A stretch of DNA of 64,000 nucleotides, taken from Tessaracoccus caeni (GTDB lineage Bacteria; Actinomycetota; Actinomycetes; Propionibacteriales; Propionibacteriaceae). Below, one piece after another: positions 39,228 through 46,216 of the stretch (within the stretch, counting starts at the first letter, position 1; each line of letters begins with the position of its first letter). Under the pieces are notes generated by a model. The model was given only the letters and a program-made list of their open reading frames with translations. It was not told where the DNA came from and did not search any database. The DNA is taken from positions 1 through 64,000 of the forward strand of contig NZ_JARGDO010000004.1 of the NCBI RefSeq assembly GCF_029211185.1, written 5' to 3'. The position numbers and the translations under genes are program-made.

Positions 39228-40672
39228 TGGCAGCAGCCCCACTCGATGGGCGCTGCCAGAAGATTCGCCCAGACCTGTCCGCCTTCATAGACGGCACTTT
39301 GCCGCGGAAGCGCTGGGAACAGGTCTGCTACCACCTCGCCGGATGCCAGAGATGCCGCGACGAGATGACCGAGCTTTCCGAGGTGTGCTCGGTGCTGTCG
39401 CGCCACCGCAAGACCGACCCCGGCGCGCCCACGGATCTGGCCTCACGGCTGGAGAGCATCGCCGGGGAGAGCGCCGAACAACCGTTGTACCTCAGCGCCG
39501 GCGCGTCGTCAGCGGGAGCGGCGCTGCCGTCACCTCGTCGCGCGAGGCAGCGGCTGGTCGTGCAGTCCGGCGTGGCGGTGCTGACCATCGTCGTCGCGGT
39601 GATGGTGCTGGCGGTGGCCATTGCCCCCAGTCCCCCCGTCGTCTCCCAGCCGGTGGAGACGGCGCACGACCAATTCAATCTGGCGCTGGCGGCCATCGGA
39701 TCCACCGAGAGCATCGGAGCGGTGCTCTTCGCGCATGAACGCGGCGCGCAGTTCGCCCAGAGTTCGACGGAGCGCGCGGTCGAGGTCGTACAGGAGCAGG
39801 CTCTGCGGATCTCGGCAGACGATGCCGCCAAGCTGATCGCCGCCGCGTTCGATCCGGGTCTCAACTATTCGGGCCGGCAGCGCGTCGCGGTCGCGCACGG
39901 CGGTGGCGAGTTCCTGACGGCCGAGGTGCAGCTCGACAAGGTCGAGGGCGAGGGAACCAGCATGGTGGTGCTGGACGCCACGGGCGATCGGTTCGTGTCC
40001 ACGATCCATCCGGAGCTCTCCCACACGGGGATGGCCCCGCCGAGCTCCTGGAGCTTCTATCAGTACCCGACGGTCGCGACGATCGCAGGGCGCGGAGCCA
40101 CGGTGGTGGAGGCGCGCGTCGAGGATCATGTCGCAGCGCGCTGGTGGATGGACGTTCCGACCGGCGTCCTGCTGCGTGCCGAGCGCTTCGACTCCGACGG
40201 TGACCCCGCCCTGATGGTCGGTTTCGAGTCCATCTCATATGAGTCCGCGCAGCTGCCCGACGATGCCCAGCAGCTGATCGCCCTCATGCCGGCCTCAGCC
40301 AGCGGCGTCACGGGATGGTGCCGAGGCGCGGCGAGCTGCGCCGGAACCCTGGCAGGGCTGCCGCTGGTCGCCTACTCGTCGGGCGACGAGGAGGACGCCA
40401 GTTCGATGCTGCTGGTGTATTCGGACGGATTCCAGACGGTGACGGTGTCCTGGTCGCACGGCATCCTGGCCGACGACGCTCCGTCGGGTCTCCAGCTGGC
40501 GAAGGGGCAGGCCAGCGTGCTGGCGTGGCAGGCCGGGGAGTCCGTCGTGCTCGTCGCCAGCAACGGAAGCTCGGAGCTGCTGGAACAGGCCGCCTCCGAG
40601 CTGCCCGGAGAGTCGCCCTACCCGGATTCGTGGCAGCACTGGGTGCGCCGTGGCCTCAGCCGTATCTGGTGA
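39227..40672 (+). CDS. Anti-sigma factor with zinc-finger and RseB/MucB-like sensor domain
   Basis: A 481-residue membrane protein. The N-terminal anti-sigma domain has a zinc motif H-x3-C-x2-C at His36, Cys40 and Cys43 (HLAGCQRC). One membrane helix follows at about 111-134. The remaining 340 extracytoplasmic residues resemble RseB/MucB. A LolA-like part (about 145-345) contains EDHVAARWWMDVPTGVLLRA, and a smaller C-terminal part contains LLVYSDGFQTVTVSWSHG. Mycobacterial RseA is only about 150 residues and lacks this part. It would hold SigE at the membrane and release it on envelope stress. GTG start overlaps the sigE stop. Confidence 0.88.
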   Translation: MAAAPLDGRCQKIRPDLSAFIDGTLPRKRWEQVCYHLAGCQRCRDEMTELSEVCSVLSRHRKTDPGAPTDLASRLESIAGESAEQPLYLSAGASSAGAALPSPRRARQRLVVQSGVAVLTIVVAVMVLAVAIAPSPPVVSQPVETAHDQFNLALAAIGSTESIGAVLFAHERGAQFAQSSTERAVEVVQEQALRISADDAAKLIAAAFDPGLNYSGRQRVAVAHGGGEFLTAEVQLDKVEGEGTSMVVLDATGDRFVSTIHPELSHTGMAPPSSWSFYQYPTVATIAGRGATVVEARVEDHVAARWWMDVPTGVLLRAERFDSDGDPALMVGFESISYESAQLPDDAQQLIALMPASASGVTGWCRGAASCAGTLAGLPLVAYSSGDEEDASSMLLVYSDGFQTVTVSWSHGILADDAPSGLQLAKGQASVLAWQAGESVVLVASNGSSELLEQAASELPGESPYPDSWQHWVRRGLSRIW

Positions 40673-40700
40673 CGCCGCGTAGTGAGCTAGGATCGGGGAC

Positions 40701-41117
40701 GTGTTTGGCATCTCGGGGACCGAGCTCCTCATCATCATCGTTCTCGCGGTGCTCATGTTCGGTCCCGAACGCCTTCCCGAGTTCTCCCGCAAGGCAGCGC
40801 GAGTCTTCATCTACCTGCGTGGCATCGCGAACAACGCGCAGTCGACGCTGCGCACCGAACTCGGTCCCGAGTTCGCCGACCTGAAGCTGCAGGATCTCAA
40901 CCCCAAGAGCTTCGTGCGCAAGCACCTCGCCAATGAAGTGGCCGCGCTGGAAGATGCGCAGCGCGAGGTGATGGAGGCCACCAAGTCTTTGGGCGACGCC
41001 ACCAAGCTGGCCGGCCAGGAGGCCGACGCCGCCGCCAACACCCTCAAGGCTGCCCCGTCTCCCGTTGCCGCAGCCGTGGCGCTGGCCCCCACCCCGTTCG
41101 ACCCCGAGGCCACCTGA
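40701..41117 (+). CDS. tatB: Twin-arginine translocase subunit TatB
   Basis: A 138-residue Tat subunit. A single N-terminal helix (FGISGTELLIIIVLAVLMFGPERLPEF) carries the conserved FGP hinge and Glu in the membrane, followed by an amphipathic helix (FSRKAARVFIYL) and a long charged helical tail ending in an Ala/Pro-rich segment. TatB pairs with TatC for folded-protein export. The position after sigE/anti-sigma fits actinobacterial TatB rather than TatA. GTG 40701 has GGGGA upstream. The stop lies 5 bases before a fold-back element. Confidence 0.92.
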   Translation: MFGISGTELLIIIVLAVLMFGPERLPEFSRKAARVFIYLRGIANNAQSTLRTELGPEFADLKLQDLNPKSFVRKHLANEVAALEDAQREVMEATKSLGDATKLAGQEADAAANTLKAAPSPVAAAVALAPTPFDPEAT

Positions 41118-41122
41118 GTTTT

Positions 41123-41291
41123 CTAGGGAAGTGCTGATTAGTGGGGTGCCTAGCGAGGACGTGCCAGGCGGGATGAGTTACGTCGCCTAGATCTTGTACG
41201 CGTATCGGGAATACGTATCAAGAGATAGGTGGCGTAGGTCGCCCGATCTGGTGCGCCGCAGCAGGTGCCCCATTGATCAGTGCTTCCCTAG
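41123..41291 (+). repeat. CTAG-bounded 169-bp fold-back (MITE-like) element
   Basis: The element is bounded by CTAG at 41123-41126 and 41288-41291. Terminal arms 41127-41151 and 41263-41287 pair along all 25 positions, with 19 Watson-Crick and 6 G-U pairs on the plus strand. The interior also folds on itself around 41199-41220 with a few internal loops. CTAG ends are expected from a 4-bp target duplication of the CTAG/YTAR-choosing IS5-type transposases. No transposase is inside. The mrp stop codon is in the right CTAG. Confidence 0.7.
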
Positions 41292-42439
41292 ACCCCCAGC
41301 GGGATGCGCTGGCCGAGGAGGCCGCGCTTGCGGGAAGCGATCGTCTCGGCCAGGGACGTGAGGGCCTGGGCCGACGGGTGGTCGGGATGATCCACGACGA
41401 TGGGTCGGCCTCGGTCGCCGCCAGCCAGGAGTGCCTCGTCGAAGGGGATCTGGGCTAGCAGCGGCACGTCGTAGACGACGCGCTCGGTGAGCGCCTCGGC
41501 CACCAGGGCGCCGCCGCCGGAACCCCAGAGCTCGAGGCGGTGCGGCTCGTCGCAATGCGGGCAGGTGGTCTCCAGCCAGGACATGTTCTCGACCACACCG
41601 ATCACGCGCTGCTCCATGATGTGGGCCATGGTTCCGGCGCGCTCGGCCACCTCGGAGGCGGCGGACTGCGGGGTGGTCACGACGATCACCTCGGAGGAGG
41701 GGATCTTCTGGCCCAGCGACATGGCCACGTCGCCGGTGCCGGGAGGCAGGTCGACCAGCAGGTAGTCGATGTCGCCCCAGTAGACGTCGGCGAGCAGCTG
41801 GGTGAGCGCGCGATCGAGGATGGGGCCGCGCCAGGCCACCACCTGGTCGCGGCTGGGCTTGAGCATGCCCACCGAGATCACCTTCAGGTTCTCGATGGCG
41901 GGCACCGGCATGATCATGTCCTCCACCGGCGTCGGGCGAGCGTCCCCGAGGGCGAGCAGATCGGGAATGGAGTGGCCATAGATGTCGGCGTCGAGGATGC
42001 CGACGCTGCGCCCCATCTTGGCGAGGGCGACGGCGAGGTTGACGGTCACCGAGGACTTGCCGACGCCGCCCTTGCCGGAGGCCACGGCGATCACCTTGGT
42101 GAGGTTGCCGGGCTGGGCGAAGGGGATCACCCGCTCGACCTGGCCGCCGCGCAGCAGTTGCCGCATCGCGGAGCGCTGCTCGTCGTTCATCACGCCCAGC
42201 TCCACGCGCACGCCGGTGGCGCCCTTCACCGTGGCGACGGCGTTGGTCACGCGGGTGGTGAGCTCGCTCTTCATCGGGCATCCAGCCACGGTCAGCAGCA
42301 CCTTGACGTACACGTGCCCGGCGTCGTCGATCGCGATCTCGTCGACCATGCCGAGGTCGGTGATCGGCCGGCGGATCTCGGGATCGTCCACCTCGTGCAG
42401 GGCAGCGCGGACTAGGGGCATAAGAGGATGCTCGCTCAC
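41288..42439 (-). CDS. mrp: Mrp/NBP35-type iron-sulfur cluster carrier ATPase
   Basis: A 383-residue P-loop protein that carries or inserts Fe-S clusters (ApbC/Mrp). Residues 1-95 form a MIP18/DUF59 domain (DPEIRRPITDLGMV, AGCPMKSEL). The ATPase has the deviant Walker A SGKGGVGKSS (121-130) and DADIYGHSIPDLL, and the cluster-binding CPHC at Cys293/Cys296. GTG 42439 follows AGGAAGGACAG. The stop codon TAG is part of the CTAG end of the fold-back element. Confidence 0.94.
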   Translation of the reverse strand: MSEHPLMPLVRAALHEVDDPEIRRPITDLGMVDEIAIDDAGHVYVKVLLTVAGCPMKSELTTRVTNAVATVKGATGVRVELGVMNDEQRSAMRQLLRGGQVERVIPFAQPGNLTKVIAVASGKGGVGKSSVTVNLAVALAKMGRSVGILDADIYGHSIPDLLALGDARPTPVEDMIMPVPAIENLKVISVGMLKPSRDQVVAWRGPILDRALTQLLADVYWGDIDYLLVDLPPGTGDVAMSLGQKIPSSEVIVVTTPQSAASEVAERAGTMAHIMEQRVIGVVENMSWLETTCPHCDEPHRLELWGSGGGALVAEALTERVVYDVPLLAQIPFDEALLAGGDRGRPIVVDHPDHPSAQALTSLAETIASRKRGLLGQRIPLGV

Positions 42440-42605
42440 CTGTCCTTCCTATGCCGAACCGGACTCATATGCAAGTGAGTGTGACCTAATAATTCGTTCA
42501 AAGGCAGGCCACGGAGAGTTCGCCTCACCGTCACCTGCCGGGGCTGCGGCCAGCGGGTATTGTCGCTGAGGCAAGACGACACGGATGTGTGTGAGGAGGC
42601 GACAG

Positions 42606-43187
42606 ATGAGCAAGAACGATTTGTCCGTTCCGGGGGAGCGTTCGTTCTTCCGCAGAGGCGGCTCGCGGCAGGGCAAGACCCCGATATCCGAAGCCATCGC
42701 CGCTTTCATGGGCACCACGGCCTTCATCTACTGGATGGCCGTGCTCGTCGCCGCCTGGTTCGTCTGGAACACCATGGCGCCCGTGGGTCTTCGCTTCGAC
42801 CCGTACCCGTTCCAGTTCCTCACGCTGGTGCTCTCGGTGCAGGCGTCGTTTGCCGCCCCGCTGATCCTGCTGGCTCAGTACAGCCAGGAGCAGCGCGACC
42901 GGGCGCAGGCGCTCGAGGACCGGCACAAGCTGGAGCAGAGTCGTGCGGACACTGACTTCGTCGCGCGCGAGCTGATGGACATGCGCCGCCAGCTGGGCGA
43001 GATGTCGTCGCGTCAGTTCGTCACCAAGCGCCTGGACACGATGGAGGAGCGGCTACTCGACGCCATCAGCAGCGCCACCGCCCGGCCCCTCGCCGAGGGC
43101 GTCGCACAGCACGATGACGCTCACCGCGACCACGGCGGGGAGCCATACGTCGGCGAAGCCCGCCAGCACCACGATCATCGTTCCTGA
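42606..43187 (+). CDS. DUF1003 membrane protein
   Basis: A 193-residue protein of the DUF1003 family. Two membrane helices are at about 40-57 and 68-88 (PFQFLTLVLSVQASFAAPLILLAQY), then a long coiled-coil-like tail (QEQRDRAQALEDRHKLEQ). ATG 42606 follows GAGGAGG. Function unknown; neighbours the MgtE-N/CBS gene as in mycobacteria. The last about 44 residues (from SATARPLAEG) read like antisense of the next gene: this gene overlaps tail-to-tail with an opposite-strand gene by 135 bases. The true end may therefore have been displaced by a frameshift or stop loss. Confidence 0.82.
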   Translation: MSKNDLSVPGERSFFRRGGSRQGKTPISEAIAAFMGTTAFIYWMAVLVAAWFVWNTMAPVGLRFDPYPFQFLTLVLSVQASFAAPLILLAQYSQEQRDRAQALEDRHKLEQSRADTDFVARELMDMRRQLGEMSSRQFVTKRLDTMEERLLDAISSATARPLAEGVAQHDDAHRDHGGEPYVGEARQHHDHRS

Positions 43188-43433
43188 CAGCAGCACCGTC
43201 AGCAGGCGACCGCGGTACGACTGGCGACGTGCGCTGCCGGCCACCAGCCACGTCGCCCAGATTGAGCCGTAGACGACGGCGAACACGGCACCTGCCAGCG
43301 CGCCCAGCCACCAACCGCCGCCCATCTGCCACAGCGAGTAGCAGCCGATGGCGAGCACGCCGAGGTGGGCGAGGAACTGCACCACTGCGTACCACTGGAC
43401 GCGCACCCCGGGGTTCGTTCGTGTCTCAGCCAT
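43053..43433 (-). CDS. Small four-helix membrane protein (DUF2568/YrdB-like)
   Basis: A 126-residue protein with about four hydrophobic segments (VVQFLAHLGVLAIGCYSLW, WLGALAGAVFAVVYGSIWATW, RLLTVLLSGTMIVVLAGFA, VVAVSVIVLCDALG), resembling the short YrdB/DUF2568 family. I start it at ATG 43433 (MAETRTNPG), which overlaps the MgtE-N/CBS stop by 8 bases. That suggests translational coupling and supports this strand. Function unknown. The 3' 135 bases overlap the DUF1003 gene on the other strand. Confidence 0.7.
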   Translation of the reverse strand: MAETRTNPGVRVQWYAVVQFLAHLGVLAIGCYSLWQMGGGWWLGALAGAVFAVVYGSIWATWLVAGSARRQSYRGRLLTVLLSGTMIVVLAGFADVWLPAVVAVSVIVLCDALGEGPGGGAADGVE

Positions 43434-44703
43434 GAGCTGCCCGCACCGGCGGTTCGCCGTCCATCTGGTCGCCGCGCCAATCGTCGGGGAGCATGTGGTC
43501 GAGCACATCGTCGACGGTGACCGCCCCCACCAGCTGGCGCTGATCGTCGACGACGGGGGCCACCACCAGGTTGTAGGTGGCGAAGAAGCGGCTCACCTTG
43601 GCCAGCGGGTCGGCGGGATGCAGGGGTTCGAGGTTCTCGTCGAGCATGGTGGCGACGAGCAGCGTCGGTGCGGCGCGCAGCAGCTGCTGGATGTGGGCGG
43701 CGCCGATGTAGCGGCCCGATGGGGTCTCCAGGGGCGGCCGGCAGACGAACACCATCGACGCCAGCGCGGGGGTCAGCGACGCCTGCCGGCAGAGCGCCAG
43801 CGCCTGGGCGACGGTGGCGTCGGTGTCGAGGATGATCGGCTCCGGCGTCATCATGCCGCCCGCGGTGAACTCCTCGTAGACCATCAGGCGCCGCACGTCG
43901 GAGGCCTCCTCCGGCTCCATCCGGCGCAGCAGGTCTTCGGCGAGCTCGACGGGCAGCTCGCGGATCAGGTCGGCGGCGTCGTCGGGGGCCATCTCCTCCA
44001 GCACGTCGGCGGCGCGCTCCACCTCCAGCGCGGAGATCAGCTCCACCTGCTCGTCCTCGGGCAGTTCCTCGATCGCGTTGGCGAGGGTCTCGTCGTCCAG
44101 GGCCTCGACGACGGCGACGAGCTGGTCGCGCTCCAGGTCGTGCAGCTCCTTCGCGACATCGGCCGGCTTCATCTCGCTGAACTCGGCCACCATCTGCTCG
44201 GTGGTGTTCTTCGGGGTGAGCGTCAGAAGCGGCACGTCGCTCCACGGCACGATGTTCGGCGTCGTGCGTCCGCCCAGACCGAAGCGGCCGAGCGGCGAGA
44301 CGGTGCGCAGCGCGACGGAGAAGAGCTCCCATTCGCGGTTGCGCACCTGCTTCATGGCCACGTCCTGGATCCGGGTGGGCTGGTCGTGGGTGGTGCGGCG
44401 GTCGAACAGGTCGGCGTCCACCAGCACCTCGCCGCTGCGGCGCTGGAAGCGACGGGTGTCCACCTGCCCGAGGATCGCCACCTGAGAAGGGGTGATGTTG
44501 TGCACGCGCACCATGGGGACGAAGATCCGCTGGCGCGCGAACAGTTCCACCACCAGGCCCTTAACCCGCGGGGCGCGTCCCTCGTCGCGCAGGAAGCACA
44601 CCACGTCCTTGACCCGTCCCACCTGATCGCCAGCGGCGTCGACGATGGGAAGGCCGATGACGCGTGAGATAAACACCTGTCGATCGCCGCTCATGGCACC
44701 CAT
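43426..44703 (-). CDS. PRC-barrel, MgtE-N and CBS domain protein without channel
   Basis: A 425-residue soluble protein. Residues 1-100 look like a PRC-barrel (FISRVIGLPIVDAAGDQVGRVKD). Residues about 155-275 are MgtE N-terminal superhelix repeats (TTEQMVAEFSEMKPADVAKEL, LPEDEQVELISALEVERAAD). Residues about 280-405 hold a pair of CBS domains (GGMMTPEPIILD, YIGAAHIQQLL, DDQRQLVGAVTVDDVLD). The membrane pore of MgtE is missing. It is the counterpart of Rv1232c as I remember it. It may be a magnesium/nucleotide sensor acting on another protein. ATG 44703 or ATG 44694 starts it. Confidence 0.88.
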   Translation of the reverse strand: MGAMSGDRQVFISRVIGLPIVDAAGDQVGRVKDVVCFLRDEGRAPRVKGLVVELFARQRIFVPMVRVHNITPSQVAILGQVDTRRFQRRSGEVLVDADLFDRRTTHDQPTRIQDVAMKQVRNREWELFSVALRTVSPLGRFGLGGRTTPNIVPWSDVPLLTLTPKNTTEQMVAEFSEMKPADVAKELHDLERDQLVAVVEALDDETLANAIEELPEDEQVELISALEVERAADVLEEMAPDDAADLIRELPVELAEDLLRRMEPEEASDVRRLMVYEEFTAGGMMTPEPIILDTDATVAQALALCRQASLTPALASMVFVCRPPLETPSGRYIGAAHIQQLLRAAPTLLVATMLDENLEPLHPADPLAKVSRFFATYNLVVAPVVDDQRQLVGAVTVDDVLDHMLPDDWRGDQMDGEPPVRAAHG

Positions 44704-44775
44704 TCAAGCATCAAGCAGCCAACGCCGGAAGCAACCGCGGGTAGGGTGGAGGGCAACCACGCGTGAGGAGGCGGG

Positions 44776-45282
44776 ATGTCCAGCCCGATGATGAATCCCA
44801 AGAAGGGCTTCGAACTCAGCTTTCCGCAGTCGCTGGCGTCGTTTCGTTCCTATGAGGAGGCCCAGAAGGCCGTCGACTACCTGGCCGACAAGGGCTTTCC
44901 CGTGCAGAACCTGATGATCGTCGGGGCCCAGCTGAAGTCGCTGGAGCGGGTGACGGGACGTCGCACCTGGGGTTCCGTGCTCGGCAAGGGAGCGGCGTCG
45001 GGGATCACCACCGGCCTGCTGGTCGGGCTCATGCTGATGATCTTCCTCGGCGGTAACACACCGACCGGACTGCTGCTGCTCGCCGGCCTGGCGCTGGGCA
45101 TGGTGATGGGCGTGATCTCGGCGGGCTTGGGGTACTCGATGACCCAGGGCAAACGTGACTTCGAGTCGATGCGCCAGATCGTCGCCACCAGCTACGAGGT
45201 GCTCTGCGAACACAAGGTGACCGCCCAGGCCAAGGAACTGCTGGATCAGATGCCCGGCTTCCGGGCCCAGTACTTCCAGTGA
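44776..45282 (+). CDS. General stress protein (YflT/DUF1269-like) with membrane hairpin
   Basis: A 168-residue protein. The N-terminal 65 residues (LASFRSYEEAQKAVDYLADKGF) form the general-stress-protein-17M-like domain, then two glycine-rich hydrophobic segments (about 77-95, 98-118). The C-terminus ends TAQAKELLDQMP. This composition fits the actinobacterial Rv1234-type family. ATG 44776 follows GAGGAGGCGGG. It diverges from the MgtE-N/CBS gene with 72 bases between. Function unknown beyond the stress association of relatives. Confidence 0.85.
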   Translation: MSSPMMNPKKGFELSFPQSLASFRSYEEAQKAVDYLADKGFPVQNLMIVGAQLKSLERVTGRRTWGSVLGKGAASGITTGLLVGLMLMIFLGGNTPTGLLLLAGLALGMVMGVISAGLGYSMTQGKRDFESMRQIVATSYEVLCEHKVTAQAKELLDQMPGFRAQYFQ

Positions 45283-45325
45283 CACGAACCCACCCCTCAC
45301 CGCCCGCGATCCTGGAGGAACCACG

Positions 45326-46114
45326 ATGAAACTCACCTGGCAACTGACCAACCCCGACGCGCACGCCGATCGCATTCTCCTGCTCTCGCCCAGCCTCGCG
45401 GGGCACGCGGAGCATCAATGGGGCGATGTGGCGCGCCTGCTGGCCGCGGATGCCTTCGTGGCGCTGGTCTACCTGCCCGGGCATGGGCCGGTGGCGCCTT
45501 GGGATGAGGCCGACGAGGCCACGCTGGATGCGGTGGCCGGGGGGATGGTCGCCGTCGCCGCTGAGGTGCGCGCGCAGGTGGGAGACCTGCCCGTCTCCTA
45601 CGCTGGCCTGTCCGTCTCTGGCGCGGTGGGCCTGCACCTGGCGCGTGACTACGCCGACGTCTTCTCCGGCATCGCCGTGGTGGCCTCCGCTGCGACGGTC
45701 GGCGAGCCCGACGCCTGGCTGGAACGCGCCGCCCAGGTGGAGGCGGGCGGAACCGAACCCCTGGCCGAGCCCACTGTCCAGCGCTGGTTCACTCCGGCCT
45801 TCGCGGCCAAGGAACCGGCGGTGGTGGCGCGGATCCGCCAGGACATCGTCGACACCGACGACCATTCCTACGCCCAGCTCTGCCGTGCCCTCGCGGTGCA
45901 CGACGTGCGCGACGACCTGCCGTCGATGACCGTTCCGCTGCTGATCATCGCGGGCGAGGAGGACGCCTCCAATCCGCTGGAGAAGGTCCGCCTGGTGGCC
46001 GATCGCGCACCGGACACCCAGCTCGTCGTGGTCCCCGGCGTCGCCCATCAGGTGCCGCTGGCCGCCCCTGTTGCGGTTGCCGGGCACCTCCGGGAGCTCA
46101 TGGCCGGCCACTGA
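45326..46114 (+). CDS. Alpha/beta hydrolase (PcaD-like)
   Basis: A 262-residue alpha/beta-hydrolase resembling 3-oxoadipate enol-lactonases and general esterases. The nucleophile elbow is SYAGLSVSGAVG with Ser96; the usual second glycine is Ser98, a slightly odd variant. The acid and base appear late, in LLIIAGEEDASNPLEKV and VPGVAHQVPLAAP. No signal peptide. The gene stands alone; no aromatic-degradation genes are nearby, so a beta-ketoadipate role is not supported. ATG 45326 follows GGAGGAACC. A long palindrome follows. Confidence 0.85.
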   Translation: MKLTWQLTNPDAHADRILLLSPSLAGHAEHQWGDVARLLAADAFVALVYLPGHGPVAPWDEADEATLDAVAGGMVAVAAEVRAQVGDLPVSYAGLSVSGAVGLHLARDYADVFSGIAVVASAATVGEPDAWLERAAQVEAGGTEPLAEPTVQRWFTPAFAAKEPAVVARIRQDIVDTDDHSYAQLCRALAVHDVRDDLPSMTVPLLIIAGEEDASNPLEKVRLVADRAPDTQLVVVPGVAHQVPLAAPVAVAGHLRELMAGH

Positions 46115-46139
46115 CGGGCGGCGTTCGGCAACTACTCAG

Positions 46140-46208
46140 AATAAAAGTGGCTGAGCGGGGGTGATCTGTGCAATGCGTACAGATCACCCCCGCTCAGCCA
46201 CTTTTATT
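46140..46208. repeat. Long perfect palindrome, second copy
   Basis: Arms 46140-46169 and 46179-46208 are perfectly complementary over 30 bp around a 9-base loop, GCAATGCGT. Flanking A and T runs at both ends allow use as a bidirectional terminator between the convergent hydrolase and pepP genes. It is the same element as at 1-54, where the stem core is joined by TGTGC-GTATT-GCACA. The loop orientation is inverted relative to that copy. Confidence 0.85.
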
Positions 46209-46216
46209 TGTGAGAC

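Noticed and set aside
45326-46114. Beta-ketoadipate pathway enol-lactonase (pcaD)
   Set aside because: No other aromatic-degradation gene is near, and similarity is only at hydrolase-family level with a variant nucleophile elbow.
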